A stretch of DNA of 64,000 nucleotides from an uncultured Eubacteriales bacterium (GCA_902793605.1 CADBEB010000003.1:1-64000); one strand, 5' to 3'; numbered from the stretch's first letter, positions 40,144 through 49,155 are shown. Numbers and translations are program-made. The notes: generated from the letters alone by a model not told the origin.

Positions 40144-41145
40144 ATGAAGGGAAACGGAATGAAGCGCTTCGGCGCGTGGATGCTCGCCCTGGTGCTGGCA
40201 GTCCCCTGCCTGTGCCTGGCGGAAGCGGAAGAAGACGCGGCAGAAAAGGACGGCTGGCATTTCGACAGCCGGGGGTTCCTGACCGGGGACGATAACCCCG
40301 GGGACGAGTACCTCCTCGAGGACGAAGAGAAAGGCGTATGGCAGTACGCCAGCCGGGACCTGTCCGTGAAGATCACCCGGGTGAGAGAAAAATACAACAA
40401 GAAGAAGATGCGGGAATACTGCGTGGCGGAGATCTGGGCCTCCGAAAACTCCCCGATGAAGGCGATCCTTTCGGCGGAGAAGGGCAAGTGGCCTGAGGGA
40501 GTAAACCAGGTCAGCCCGGAGCTGCTGGTGGAAAAGCACCCCTGTGTCTTCGCCATGTCGGACGACTTCTACGGTTCCCGGCAGCAGAACATCCTGAAGC
40601 GCACGAGCGCCCGGCAGCCGGGGATCATCATCCGCAACGGGGAGGTTCGCTGGGACAAGACCAAGGCGCAGACGGCCAAAGCGGCTCGGCAGCGCCCCTG
40701 CCTCGATACGCTGGCCGTATACAGCGACGGCAGCATGAAGACCTACCTCTCCGACGCGATGACGGCGGAGGAATACCTCGAAAAAGGCGCGGAACAGGTG
40801 TTCGCCTTCGGCCCCTGGCTGATCAGCGAGGGAAAGATCAACGAGAAGGAAGCGGTCGAGGGCTGCGGCTACTATGAGCAGATGGAGCCGCTGACAGGCC
40901 TGGGGATGATCGAACCGTACCACTATATCGCGATCGTGCTCAAGGGCCGGCCGAAGACGAAGTATGCCGGCGCGCACCTGAGCTGGCTGGCGGACAGGCT
41001 GCTGGAATACGGCTGCACCGAGGCGATCAACCTCGACGGCGGCGGAACGGCGTGCATGTTCTTCAACGGCAAGGCCGTGATCACGGGACAGGAGAACCTG
41101 CGCTCGATGGGCGGGATGATCGCCTTCGGGCTGAAGGACGAATAA
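40144..41145 (+). CDS. Exported phosphodiester glycosidase family protein (NAGPA-like)
   Basis: Protein of 333 residues with a signal peptide (MKRFGAWMLALVLAVPCLCLA). The core matches the phosphodiester glycosidase (uncovering-enzyme, formerly DUF2233) domain: VFAMSDDFYGSRQQN, then VFAFGPWLISEGKI and the signature AINLDGGGTACMFFNGKAV, ending MGGMIAFGLKDE. Family members cleave GlcNAc-phosphodiester bonds. Being exported, it could act on wall teichoic-acid-like or host glycan phosphodiesters. The gene is bracketed by three short repeats on each side and by a terminator, so it may be a small insertion-like cassette. ATG 40144 or 40159; the latter starts directly at the signal peptide. Confidence 0.9.
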   Translation: MKGNGMKRFGAWMLALVLAVPCLCLAEAEEDAAEKDGWHFDSRGFLTGDDNPGDEYLLEDEEKGVWQYASRDLSVKITRVREKYNKKKMREYCVAEIWASENSPMKAILSAEKGKWPEGVNQVSPELLVEKHPCVFAMSDDFYGSRQQNILKRTSARQPGIIIRNGEVRWDKTKAQTAKAARQRPCLDTLAVYSDGSMKTYLSDAMTAEEYLEKGAEQVFAFGPWLISEGKINEKEAVEGCGYYEQMEPLTGLGMIEPYHYIAIVLKGRPKTKYAGAHLSWLADRLLEYGCTEAINLDGGGTACMFFNGKAVITGQENLRSMGGMIAFGLKDE

Positions 41146-41160
41146 AACGGTGACAGGGGG

Positions 41161-41308
41161 AGATCCCTCGACTATGCTCGGGATGACACACGACAGGAGG
41201 AGATCTCCCGACTGCGTCCGGAATGACATGCAAAAAGAAAGCAGGAAAGGTTTTTCCTGCTTCTTTTGATTACAGAGGAAAGATCCTTCACTGTGCTCAG
41301 GATGACAC
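41161..41308. repeat. Three copies of a short interspersed repeat (right cluster)
   Basis: Copies at 41161-41189 (identical to the copy at 40065), 41201-41227 (degenerate, AGATCTCCCGACTGCGTCCG then GAATGACA) and 41281-41308 (AGATCCTTCACTGTGCTCAG then GATGACAC). Confidence 0.85.
41232..41268. terminator. Bidirectional terminator between convergent genes
   Basis: GCAGGAAA (41241-41248), loop GGTT, TTTCCTGC (41253-41260), then TTCTTTT, with AAAAAGAAA on the other flank. It lies between two repeat copies. Confidence 0.75.
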
Positions 41309-41315
41309 TGAGGGA

Positions 41316-44300
41316 TCAGGAAGAGGCGGGGATCCAGACGGAGAGGAGCCCATCCGCGTTCCGGTCGGCGGTGTAGATCCAGGATCCGTGCCGGTCTGTG
41401 AAGGCCTGCTCAAAATGATCCTCCTTCGGCGTCAGGGAGGACAGGGGAAGGCCGCCGGGGCTGACCGGGACCTGCGGGCCTTCGGGGAGGAGGCGGACGT
41501 TGCCGCCGGTGATGACGACCCGGGAGTGCTCGTTGCCCAGGAGCATCCGCTTGCCGGCCAGGAGATCGCCCTGCACGTCGCCGGAGTGGATCTCCGTGCT
41601 GCAGGCGCCGTCCGGGCTGCCGAAACCGGCGACGCGGTTGCCTTCCCCGTGGATCCGGACCACGGCGTCGCGGATGCGGGAGGAATACTCGCCGGCAAAG
41701 GTGCCGATGCAGGCGCCCGTGTCGCAGCGGATCGTGACCGAGGCGGAGCCGCCCTCCAGCAGGGCTTCACCGGCGCCGTTCATCGTGCCGATGCCGGTGG
41801 CGCGCTCGCATTTCAGGAGCAGGTCGATCCGGCCGGCGGAACGGATGAAGGCGTTGCCGGAGAAGGTACCGATGCCGACGGTGTCGTTGCCCTCCACGGA
41901 GACGGAAAGGTCGGCGTCCCGCAGATCGATCCGCGCCTCGCCGGCGATGCTGCCGGCACCCATGGCCGTGATGCCGGAGCCTGTGAGGCTGCAGGTGCCG
42001 CGGAGGATCGTGATCCCGTCCCCGGCGCTGCGCCCGCCGCCGAGGCAGACGACCTTATCGCCGGAGGAATGAATGGAAAGGGTGCCGCCGAGATCGATGA
42101 CGATCGTGCCGTAGGCGTCATTGCAGTTGGCGCCGATGCCGATCGAATAGTTCCGGTTGTTCGTGACGCTGAGGTTTCCCTCGCCGGTGACGGTCAGGCG
42201 CGAAGTGGCCGGGACGCGGATACCGTCCTTGTTCAGGAAATTGCAGCCTTCCAGACGGAGGGTCACGTCGGAGCGGTTCCCGAGCTGGAGGATGGGCTCG
42301 TTGACCCCCTTCATGTTCACGCTGCGCAGGGTGATCTCCGAGCGGGTGTCGTCCGGGACCCGGACCACCATGTCCACGCCCTGCTTCTCATGCCCGGTCA
42401 GCGTTAACCGTCCGGCGGGGGCCTGGATGCCGGTATAGCTTTCCAGGGCGAGCTTCAGCAGGTCGACGGTCTCACCGTCCGCGGCCGGATAGATCCGCAG
42501 GCTCCGGTCGTAGCGGGTCAGCGAAAGGTTTTCCTCCAGGATCAGGTTGCGGACCGGTTCGCTGACGGCGGGGATCGGCTGTTCCGTGGGCCGGCCGGTG
42601 TAGAAGCCCTGGATTAGGTCCACCCCCAGGTCGATCACGGTGCGGAGCTCGTCGGCGGTCTCCACACCTTCCGCCAGGGCGCGGATCCCATTCTGGTGCG
42701 CGAAGTCGATGGTGTTGCGGACGAAGAGCTGCTTGTTGCTGTCATTCCGGATGCCGGAGATCAGCTCGCGGTCGATCTTGATCAGCTGCGGCGTATAGCG
42801 CAGCACGTTCACGATGTTTGAGTGGCCGGTGCCGTAATCGTCAATGGCGATCACCGTATGGCCGCCGTCCTTGCACAGGCCCTTCAGCCGGGTGAGCTCT
42901 TCGTCGGAGGTGGAGTTCTGCTCGGTCAGCTCGAAGACGAAGCAGTCCAGGTAGCTCTCGTAGCGGGACTTGAGCAGGGCACAGTCCTCCTCTGTGAGGA
43001 AGTGGCCCGGGATCGTGTTGATGAAGACCTTGCAGCCGTTGAAGGAGCTGAAGCGGCGGACGTAGGTATCGATGATCCCGAAGAGGGTCGCCTTTTCCAC
43101 GTCGTAGAGGCGGTTGTATTCCCGGGCGACATCCAGGATCTCCAGCGGAGAGAGATGCACCAGGTTATCCGTCCGCATGAGCGCTTCGTAGGCATAGATC
43201 TGGGCTGTCCTGGCGTCCACGATTGGCTGGAAGTGGAAGCGCAGGAGGTTCTTTTCCATGAGCAGGCTGAAGGCGCTGTACATGGCGGGGGAACTGACAG
43301 TCGGCTTGGCGGCTTCACGGGCGCCGACACGCATCCGGTTCAGGTACATCTCGCCCAGGGCCAGGTGGATCAGGTTCTCCAGGGTAGTGTTCTCCCAGGG
43401 GGCTTCCATCCGGGTGCTGCCGCAGTTGACCTCCACATAGTACTGCTTGGAGCTGGCGGCGTTCCAGGACTCGATATGGGTGAGGAAGTCCCGGGCGGCC
43501 CGGTCGATCCCGCGGCTGAGCTCCGGGTCGTTCGCAGCGCTGCTGACGACGGCGAACTGATCATCGGAGATCCGGGCCACGAGGAGGGCGCCGGCATAGA
43601 CGGACGAGAGCCTGCCGCCCACGAGCCGGGCGATCTCCTCCGTGTCGTTCATGCCGTAGTTCTCATAGATATAGGAATACCGGTTGATGCACCAGACGGA
43701 GAGCGCCAGGGGCAGCCGGTGGTTTTCCGGCTCCCGGCAGTAGCTGTCAAACCAGCGGGACAGGCCTTTCAGGTTGTTCAGCCCGGTCACGGCGTCGAGG
43801 TAGAGCGAGTTGTCCAGGTGGGTGATCAGCATCTGCTGGCGGGTATTGCCCAACTGGATGGCGAAGACCAGGTTCAGGATGTCCGAGACCCGCTTGATCA
43901 GCTGGATGTCGCGGTTCAGGTCGTCGGTCCGGGCGGCGTAGAAGCCGCAGACCACGGTGCCGGCCCGGATCACGTTGAAGACGGTGGCGGCGGGCGCATT
44001 TCCTTCCTGCGGGTGAAGGGACTGCAGCGTGCAGGGTGTGACGGCCAGGGGCTGGTCCGGCTCCCGGAAGGGAACGGCCAGCAGCTCGTCCCCGATGGTG
44101 TCGTCGAAGAGATCGATCCCCTCATAAATGTCCGGGAAACGCCGGTTCAGGTAGATGGCCGAACCCGGCAGGATGGACTGGGAGACCAGCTTCAGGAAGG
44201 AATCCAGGTCCTTCTGGGCGATCATCAGTTCCACCTTGTAGAACAGGTCGTTCTCATGGGTGTTCAGCATCTCGGCCTTGCGGAAAACGGCGGCCACGTC

Positions 44301-45188
44301 AAAAGGAGCGTTCTTTTCCGCCGGGCAGCCGCAGGATTCAGACAGGACGGCCCTGTAGGGATGGGTGATGCGTCGGGACGGCTCCCCGCCGGCCAGGAGG
44401 CACCGGATGAGATCCACGGTCTGCCGGGCCAGGGCGGCGGAATCTTCCCCGCAGGTGGTCAGGTTAGGCCGGACCAGCCAGGCGACGGGGGAGGCGTCAA
44501 AGCCGGTGACGATCACGTCCTCGGGAACGCGGAAACCGTTCTCCTTCAGGGTGTCGCAAACGGCGACGGCCATGGTGTCGTTGGCGCAGAAGATCGCCCG
44601 GGGGAGTTTCTCCCGGCTGCGGATCAGCTTGCGCACGATCTCGCGGGCCGGCGGAGACCAGTAGTTGCCGTAGGCCATCTGGGATTCGCGGAAGGGCAGG
44701 CCCAGCTCTTCCAGCACCTCCCGGTAGCAGCGGAAGCGGCCCTCGGAATCCGGCTCGTCCTTTATGCCGGCGATAAAGAAGGTATCCCGGGCTCCGTGGT
44801 CCACGATGACGTGGCGGAGAAGGGATTTGAAACTCTGCTCAAAATCGTTGACGATCGACCAGCAGCCCGGCAGCTCTGCGCCGACACAGATCACCGGGAC
44901 TTGATGCTCCTGCGCGCCCTGTACGATTTCGGAAACCAGCTGGTCGTCGTGGATCGTGGGATAGATGATCAGGATGGCGGAGAACAGGTCGTACTGGATC
45001 GTCTTATAGACCGCGCGGGCTGCGTTGTTGTCCTTTTCGTGCCAGAAGAAATCCAGCGAGGAGTTGAAGAACGCGACATCAAAGCCCTCGGCGGAAGCAA
45101 CCTTGCTCAGGGCATGGATAAACCCGGTGTTCGGGAAACTGTGGGCTTGGGACAGGCATACGCCGATCAGCTTCGGCTTTTCGGTCAT
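41316..45188 (-). CDS. LacI-like sensor / degenerate GGDEF / EAL / beta-repeat fusion protein
   Basis: Protein of 1290 residues, no signal peptide or membrane helix, hence probably cytoplasmic. Residues 1-288: periplasmic-binding-protein-like fold as in LacI regulators, without the HTH (TEKPKLIGVCLSQAHSFPNT, AIFCANDTMAVAVCDTL, DVIVTGFDASPVAWLV). Residues about 290-460: GAF-like linker. Residues about 460-620: GGDEF domain with the motif replaced by SDDQF (VARISDDQFAVV), so likely inactive as a cyclase. Residues about 636-865: EAL domain with intact YEALMR, FELTEQ, IDDYGTG, KIDRELI and EGVETADELR, so likely an active c-di-GMP phosphodiesterase. Residues about 900-1290: Gly-rich beta-solenoid repeats (GIGANCNDAYG, GIGTFSG, GIGTMNGAG, CIGTFAG). 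The last module is unusual for a c-di-GMP protein. Confidence 0.93.
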   Translation of the reverse strand: MTEKPKLIGVCLSQAHSFPNTGFIHALSKVASAEGFDVAFFNSSLDFFWHEKDNNAARAVYKTIQYDLFSAILIIYPTIHDDQLVSEIVQGAQEHQVPVICVGAELPGCWSIVNDFEQSFKSLLRHVIVDHGARDTFFIAGIKDEPDSEGRFRCYREVLEELGLPFRESQMAYGNYWSPPAREIVRKLIRSREKLPRAIFCANDTMAVAVCDTLKENGFRVPEDVIVTGFDASPVAWLVRPNLTTCGEDSAALARQTVDLIRCLLAGGEPSRRITHPYRAVLSESCGCPAEKNAPFDVAAVFRKAEMLNTHENDLFYKVELMIAQKDLDSFLKLVSQSILPGSAIYLNRRFPDIYEGIDLFDDTIGDELLAVPFREPDQPLAVTPCTLQSLHPQEGNAPAATVFNVIRAGTVVCGFYAARTDDLNRDIQLIKRVSDILNLVFAIQLGNTRQQMLITHLDNSLYLDAVTGLNNLKGLSRWFDSYCREPENHRLPLALSVWCINRYSYIYENYGMNDTEEIARLVGGRLSSVYAGALLVARISDDQFAVVSSAANDPELSRGIDRAARDFLTHIESWNAASSKQYYVEVNCGSTRMEAPWENTTLENLIHLALGEMYLNRMRVGAREAAKPTVSSPAMYSAFSLLMEKNLLRFHFQPIVDARTAQIYAYEALMRTDNLVHLSPLEILDVAREYNRLYDVEKATLFGIIDTYVRRFSSFNGCKVFINTIPGHFLTEEDCALLKSRYESYLDCFVFELTEQNSTSDEELTRLKGLCKDGGHTVIAIDDYGTGHSNIVNVLRYTPQLIKIDRELISGIRNDSNKQLFVRNTIDFAHQNGIRALAEGVETADELRTVIDLGVDLIQGFYTGRPTEQPIPAVSEPVRNLILEENLSLTRYDRSLRIYPAADGETVDLLKLALESYTGIQAPAGRLTLTGHEKQGVDMVVRVPDDTRSEITLRSVNMKGVNEPILQLGNRSDVTLRLEGCNFLNKDGIRVPATSRLTVTGEGNLSVTNNRNYSIGIGANCNDAYGTIVIDLGGTLSIHSSGDKVVCLGGGRSAGDGITILRGTCSLTGSGITAMGAGSIAGEARIDLRDADLSVSVEGNDTVGIGTFSGNAFIRSAGRIDLLLKCERATGIGTMNGAGEALLEGGSASVTIRCDTGACIGTFAGEYSSRIRDAVVRIHGEGNRVAGFGSPDGACSTEIHSGDVQGDLLAGKRMLLGNEHSRVVITGGNVRLLPEGPQVPVSPGGLPLSSLTPKEDHFEQAFTDRHGSWIYTADRNADGLLSVWIPASS

Positions 45189-45251
45189 GAGGGGAAATCC
45201 TCCAGTCTTTTCCTTGCAGCATCACGGTATACATTTCTCTTTGGCAGGCAA

Positions 45252-45280
45252 AGTATAGCACAGAAGCGGGGAAAAAGCAA
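45252..45280 (-). promoter_or_regulatory. Promoter of the EAL fusion gene
   Basis: On the minus strand TTGCTT (45280-45275), 17 bp, TATACT (45257-45252). The hexamers are identical to those of the SRP RNA promoter. Confidence 0.75.
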
Positions 45281-45316
45281 AATCGAATGGATTTCTTTCT
45301 TTTTGCAAGGCTGCCC

Positions 45317-45345
45317 TTGAAAGGAAGGGAGAAACAGGGTATAAT
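45317..45345 (+). promoter_or_regulatory. Promoter of queT
   Basis: TTGAAA (45317-45322), 17 bp, TATAAT (45340-45345). Transcription starts about 45352, just before the riboswitch. Confidence 0.8.
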
Positions 45346-45363
45346 CCACGGGCATCTGTGTGT

Positions 45364-45409
45364 GCGGTGAGTTCGGGACCTTCCTCACCTTAAACAAAAC
45401 TAAAGGATG
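45364..45409 (+). promoter_or_regulatory. preQ1-I-type riboswitch
   Basis: GGTGAG (45366-45371) pairs with CTCACC (45384-45389) around a 12-nt loop TTCGGGACCTTC. An A-rich tail TTAAACAAAACTAAAGGA follows, its end joining the ribosome binding site. This is the compact layout of preQ1 class I switches, in which the tail folds into the loop on ligand binding and hides the Shine-Dalgarno. The gene below is a queuosine-precursor transporter, which fits. Type assignment within class I was not computed. Confidence 0.85.
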
Positions 45410-45414
45410 GGAAT

Positions 45415-45942
45415 ATGAAAAAGAATACGACAAAAATGGTAGCATTCGGCGGTGTGATCGCCGCCCTGTACGTGGTGTTGACGATCATCGCAGCGGCCCT
45501 GGGCATCGCAAGCGGAGCAATCCAGGTACGCCTTTCCGAAGCGCTGACGATCCTGCCGGTGTTCACCGCGGCGGCGGTTCCCGGCCTGACGGTCGGCTGC
45601 GTGGTGGCCAACCTGATCACCGGCTGCGCAGCCTGGGATGTGGTGTTCGGCAGCATGGCGACGCTGCTGGGCGCGATCGGTACCCGGCTGTTGAAAGACA
45701 GGCCGGCGGTCGCCTGGATTCCCCCGGTGGTGAGCAACATGGTGATCGTGCCGATCGTGCTGATGAAAGTCTACGGTGTGGACAACGTGGAAGTTTTCGG
45801 CGAGGTATTTAACGGCGACAGTCTCTGGATCATGCTGGCCGTTACGGTAGGGATCGGAGAAATCATCGCCTGCGGTGTGCTGGGAATGCTTCTGTATCAA
45901 ACCATAAAGAAGAACCCGAGGATCACGGATCTGGTGGATTAA
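45415..45942 (+). CDS. queT: QueT family queuosine-precursor transporter (ECF S component)
   Basis: Integral membrane protein of 175 residues with about five helices. It opens KMVAFGGVIAALYVVLTIIA, has IQVRLSEALTILPVFTAAAV and GCVVANLITGCAAWDVVFGS, the QueT pattern. It is the substrate-binding S unit and needs an energising EcfAA'T module encoded elsewhere. Substrate is probably preQ1 or preQ0. The riboswitch upstream supports this. Confidence 0.93.
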   Translation: MKKNTTKMVAFGGVIAALYVVLTIIAAALGIASGAIQVRLSEALTILPVFTAAAVPGLTVGCVVANLITGCAAWDVVFGSMATLLGAIGTRLLKDRPAVAWIPPVVSNMVIVPIVLMKVYGVDNVEVFGEVFNGDSLWIMLAVTVGIGEIIACGVLGMLLYQTIKKNPRITDLVD

Positions 45943-45960
45943 TACATTATCCGGGTCATC

Positions 45961-46003
45961 AAAAACGCCCTCTGCGAAGTCTCAGCGGAGAGGGCGTTTT
46001 TTC
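45961..46003. terminator. Bidirectional terminator after queT
   Basis: ACGCCCTCT (45965-45973) and AGAGGGCGT (45989-45997), inner loop with partial pairing, then TTTTTT; AAAA on the other side serves the convergent DUF1846 gene ending at 46011. Confidence 0.85.
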
Positions 46004-46010
46004 ATGCTGT

Positions 46011-47492
46011 TTACTTGTGATAGAGCTTGTGGCTCTGGTAGCTGGGATCACAGGTCAGGTTGACACCCAGGCGGCGGAAAGTATTGTCGTCCACCGCGGG
46101 GAGGATGACCGTGGAATGGACCTCGCAGTTCTTCAGCTTCGGCAGTTTGCTCAGCGCCCGGGCAGCGTTGTAGTTGGTAGCCGCGGAAACGGACAGGGCG
46201 ATCAGCACCTCGTCTGAATGCAGGCGGGGATTGTGATTGCCCAGGTACTTGCACTTCAGCTCCTGCACAGGTTCGACGACTTCCGGGGAGATCAGGTGGA
46301 CCTTCTTCGGGATGCGGGCAAGCTTTTTCAGCGCGTTCAGGATCAATGCAGCCGAAGGCCCGAGCAGATCCGTGGTCTTGCCAGTGACGATCTCACCGTT
46401 CGGCAGTTCGATCGCCAGGGCAGGGTTGCCGGTCGCTTCGGCGCGGACGCGGGCGGCGTTCATCACGGGGCGGATGCTTTCATCGATGTTCAGCTGCTTC
46501 ATCAGCAGGAGGATCTTTTCGGCTTCCTCTTTGGCAGCGTGGCCCTGGAGGAAGGAACAGCGGGCGGCGTAATACCGGCGGATGATTTCCTTTTCCGCGG
46601 CTTCCACGCAGGCGCGGTCGTCGGTGATGCACATACCGGCCATGTTCACGCCCATATCAGTCGGGCTCTTGTAGGGAGATTTGCCCCACACATGTTCGAA
46701 CAGAGCGTTCAGGACGGGGAAGATCTCGATATCCCGGTTATAGTTAACGGTGGTCCGGCCGTAGGCTTCCAGGTGGAAGGGATCGATCATGTTCACATCG
46801 CTGAGGTCCGCGGTGGCGGCCTCGTAGGCGACGTTGACCGGATGCTTCAGGGGGAGGTTCCAGATCGGGAAAGTTTCGAACTTGGCATAGCCGGCTTTGA
46901 TGCCCCGGCGGTTCTCCTGGTACAGCTGGCTCAGGCAGGTTGCCATCTTGCCGCTGCCGGGACCGGGGGCAGTGACCAGCACGAGGGGGCGCGTGGTCTC
47001 CACGTAATCGTTGCGGCCGAATCCGTCGTCGCTGACGATGTGATCGATGTTCGTGGGGTAGCCCTCGATCGGGAAATGATGATAGGTCCGGATGCCCTGG
47101 GCGTTCAGGCGTTGCTCGAAAGCGACGGCGGCCGGCTGCCCGGCCCAGCGGGTGAGGACGACGGAACCGACGTACAGGCCGATCCCGCGGAAGGCATCGA
47201 TCAGGCGCAAGGTGTCCTGGTCGTAAGTGATGCCCAGGTCGCCGCGGACCTTGCTGGTCTCGATATCATTGGCGTTGATCGCGATGAGGATCTCTTCCTT
47301 GTCCTTCATTTTCAGGAGCATCTGCACCTTGCTGTCCGGCTGGAAACCCGGCAGGACGCGGCTCGCATGGTAGTCGTCGAAGAGCTTGCCGCCCAGTTCC
47401 AGGTAGAGCTTGCCGCCAAACTCGTCGATCCGCTGCATGATGCGCTCGGACTGCATGCGCGTATACTGATCGTGATCAAAGCCGATTTTCAT
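46011..47492 (-). CDS. DUF1846 family protein
   Basis: Protein of 493 residues, normal length for DUF1846. It begins MKIGFDHDQYTRMQSERIMQ; FGGKLYLELGGKLFDDYHAS and RVLPGFQPDSK are typical. Near residue 175 is a P-loop-like VTAPGPGSGKMATCLSQLY, suggesting nucleotide binding. Structures exist for the family but no function is established; it is widespread in Firmicutes. It is predicted cytoplasmic. Convergent with queT, sharing its terminator, and divergent from the SRP RNA. Confidence 0.93.
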   Translation of the reverse strand: MKIGFDHDQYTRMQSERIMQRIDEFGGKLYLELGGKLFDDYHASRVLPGFQPDSKVQMLLKMKDKEEILIAINANDIETSKVRGDLGITYDQDTLRLIDAFRGIGLYVGSVVLTRWAGQPAAVAFEQRLNAQGIRTYHHFPIEGYPTNIDHIVSDDGFGRNDYVETTRPLVLVTAPGPGSGKMATCLSQLYQENRRGIKAGYAKFETFPIWNLPLKHPVNVAYEAATADLSDVNMIDPFHLEAYGRTTVNYNRDIEIFPVLNALFEHVWGKSPYKSPTDMGVNMAGMCITDDRACVEAAEKEIIRRYYAARCSFLQGHAAKEEAEKILLLMKQLNIDESIRPVMNAARVRAEATGNPALAIELPNGEIVTGKTTDLLGPSAALILNALKKLARIPKKVHLISPEVVEPVQELKCKYLGNHNPRLHSDEVLIALSVSAATNYNAARALSKLPKLKNCEVHSTVILPAVDDNTFRRLGVNLTCDPSYQSHKLYHK

Positions 47493-47610
47493 ATCCTTAA
47501 CCCCCGTGATCCGGAATCAAACAAAGGATATTTTACCCTTGCGCACGGGACATGGTCAAGATTTCCCCGGAGGAAATACAAAAAAAGACAGGGATACAGG
47601 GAGCCCGGGC

Positions 47611-47639
47611 TTGCTTTTCCGGCAGGAAAACGCTATACT
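47611..47639 (+). promoter_or_regulatory. Promoter of the SRP RNA
   Basis: TTGCTT (47611-47616), 17 bp, TATACT (47634-47639). Predicted start about 47646. Confidence 0.75.
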
Positions 47640-47647
47640 CTTCCTTG

Positions 47648-47775
47648 CCGTTTGCGCGATGAAGATTGGGTCCCGTGCGATCCTTCGGTGTGAACCCTGT
47701 CAGGTCCTGACGGAAGCAGCAGTAAGCATCTGACGGGATGTGCTGCGGGGTTGCCCGGTCTGAGCGCAGGCGGTT
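47648..47775 (+). ncRNA. ffs: Signal recognition particle RNA, bacterial small type
   Basis: The conserved domain IV hairpin GTCAGGTCCTGACGGAAGCA (47699-47718) contains the Ffh-binding GUCAGGUCC ... GGAAGCAGC motif, close to E. coli 4.5S RNA. The lower helix forms between GATTGGG (47664-47670) and CCCGGTC (47754-47760), and between GTTTGCGC (47650-47657) and GCGCAGGC (47764-47771). A T-run directly follows, so the terminal stem also ends transcription. It guides ribosomes to the membrane with Ffh. Ends are estimated, plus or minus about 5 nt. Confidence 0.88.
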
Positions 47776-47853
47776 TTTTTTCTGTTTGAAGCTTTCTGCG
47801 GCAGTGGATGTATGATATACTGAATCGATGTCAATATTTGGAGGAATGCGGCA

Positions 47854-49089
47854 ATGGAGCTTGATCTGATCCGGCAGGTGGACCCCGAGGTGGCGGATGC
47901 CATCAACCTGGAGCTTGACCGTCAGCGTACCCATGTGGAGCTGATCGCCAGCGAGAACTTCGTCTCTCCGGCGGTGATGGCGGCGATGGGGACCTGCCTG
48001 ACGAATAAATACGCCGAAGGATATCCGGGCAAGCGCTATTATGGCGGCTGCGAGTGCGTGGACATCGTGGAGAACCTGGCGCGCGACCGGGCCTGCAAGC
48101 TGTTTGGCGCGGAGCATGCCAACGTACAGCCCCACAGCGGCGCGCAGGCCAATATGGCGGTCTATTTCGCCATGCTGAAGCCCGGTGATACCGTGATGGG
48201 CATGAGCCTGTCCAACGGAGGACATCTGACCCACGGGAGCCCCGTAAACATGTCCGGCGCATACTTCAATTTCGTTCCCTACGGCGTCTCTTCCGAGACC
48301 GAGATGATCGACTACGATGAGGTCCGCCGCCTGGCGAAGGAGAACACTCCGAAGATGATCGTCGCGGGTGCTTCTGCTTATCCGCGGGTCATTGATTTCA
48401 AAACCCTGCGCGAGATCGCGGATGAGGTCGGTGCCCTGCTGATGGTCGACATGGCGCACATCGCCGGCCTGGTGGCCGCGGGCGAGCATCCGAGCCCCGT
48501 GCCCTTTGCCGATTTCGTGACCACTACGACCCACAAAACGCTGCGTGGCCCGCGGGGCGGTATGATCCTGTGCCGCGAGGAATACGCAAAAGCGATCGAC
48601 AAGGCGATCTTCCCCGGCACGCAGGGCGGACCGCTCGAGCACATCATCGCCGGGAAGGCGGTCTGCTTCGGCGAGGCGCTGAAGGAAGACTTCCGCACCT
48701 ACCAGCACCAGATCATCCTGAATGCGAAAGCAATGGAGAAGACTTTCCGGGAGGAGGGCGTCCGCATGGTCTCCGACGGCACGGACAACCACCTGCTCCT
48801 GCTTGATTTTACAGGCACAGAGATGACAGGCAAGCTGATGGAGAACCTGCTGGAGGATGCGAACATTACCGTCAACAAGAACACCGTTCCGAACGAAACC
48901 CGCAGTCCCTTCGTGACCAGCGGCATCCGCGTCGGTACCCCGGCGGCCACCTCCCGCGGCCTGAAGGAAGCGGAGATGGCGAAGGTGGCCGGTTGGATTG
49001 CCCGGGTCCTGCGCGAAGGCGAAACCGCTGTCCCGGAGATCCGGGCACAGGTGGAAACCATGATGGCAGGCTACCCGCTGTATGCGTAA
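47854..49089 (+). CDS. glyA: Serine hydroxymethyltransferase
   Basis: GlyA of 411 residues. PLP enzyme turning serine and tetrahydrofolate into glycine and 5,10-methylene-THF, the substrate of MetF encoded in this window. It has [37 protein letters not shown] and the Schiff-base lysine in [16 protein letters not shown] (K228). A TTTGGAGGAATGCGGCA leader precedes the ATG. A TATACT at 47816-47821 may be the -10 box; no clear -35 at normal spacing. It is 79 bp after the SRP RNA and ends with a strong terminator. Confidence 0.97.
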   Translation: MELDLIRQVDPEVADAINLELDRQRTHVELIASENFVSPAVMAAMGTCLTNKYAEGYPGKRYYGGCECVDIVENLARDRACKLFGAEHANVQPHSGAQANMAVYFAMLKPGDTVMGMSLSNGGHLTHGSPVNMSGAYFNFVPYGVSSETEMIDYDEVRRLAKENTPKMIVAGASAYPRVIDFKTLREIADEVGALLMVDMAHIAGLVAAGEHPSPVPFADFVTTTTHKTLRGPRGGMILCREEYAKAIDKAIFPGTQGGPLEHIIAGKAVCFGEALKEDFRTYQHQIILNAKAMEKTFREEGVRMVSDGTDNHLLLLDFTGTEMTGKLMENLLEDANITVNKNTVPNETRSPFVTSGIRVGTPAATSRGLKEAEMAKVAGWIARVLREGETAVPEIRAQVETMMAGYPLYA

Positions 49090-49127
49090 GGTCCCTGCGT
49101 GAGTCCCCCGGTTCCAGAGTCCGACTG

Positions 49128-49155
49128 CCGGCACCGTGAAGACGGTGCCGGTTTT
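49128..49155 (+). terminator. Terminator after glyA
   Basis: CCGGCACCGT (49128-49137), loop GAAG, ACGGTGCCGG (49142-49151), then TTTTC. Confidence 0.85.

Noticed and set aside
40031..41308. CRISPR-like array of 29-bp repeats
   Set aside because: Copies are imperfect, spacers are 6-7 bp or a whole gene, there is no leader and no cas gene.
42822..45320. An 832-codon open frame opposite the EAL fusion
   Set aside because: Shadow frame; its codons mirror the EAL protein and no family motif is present.
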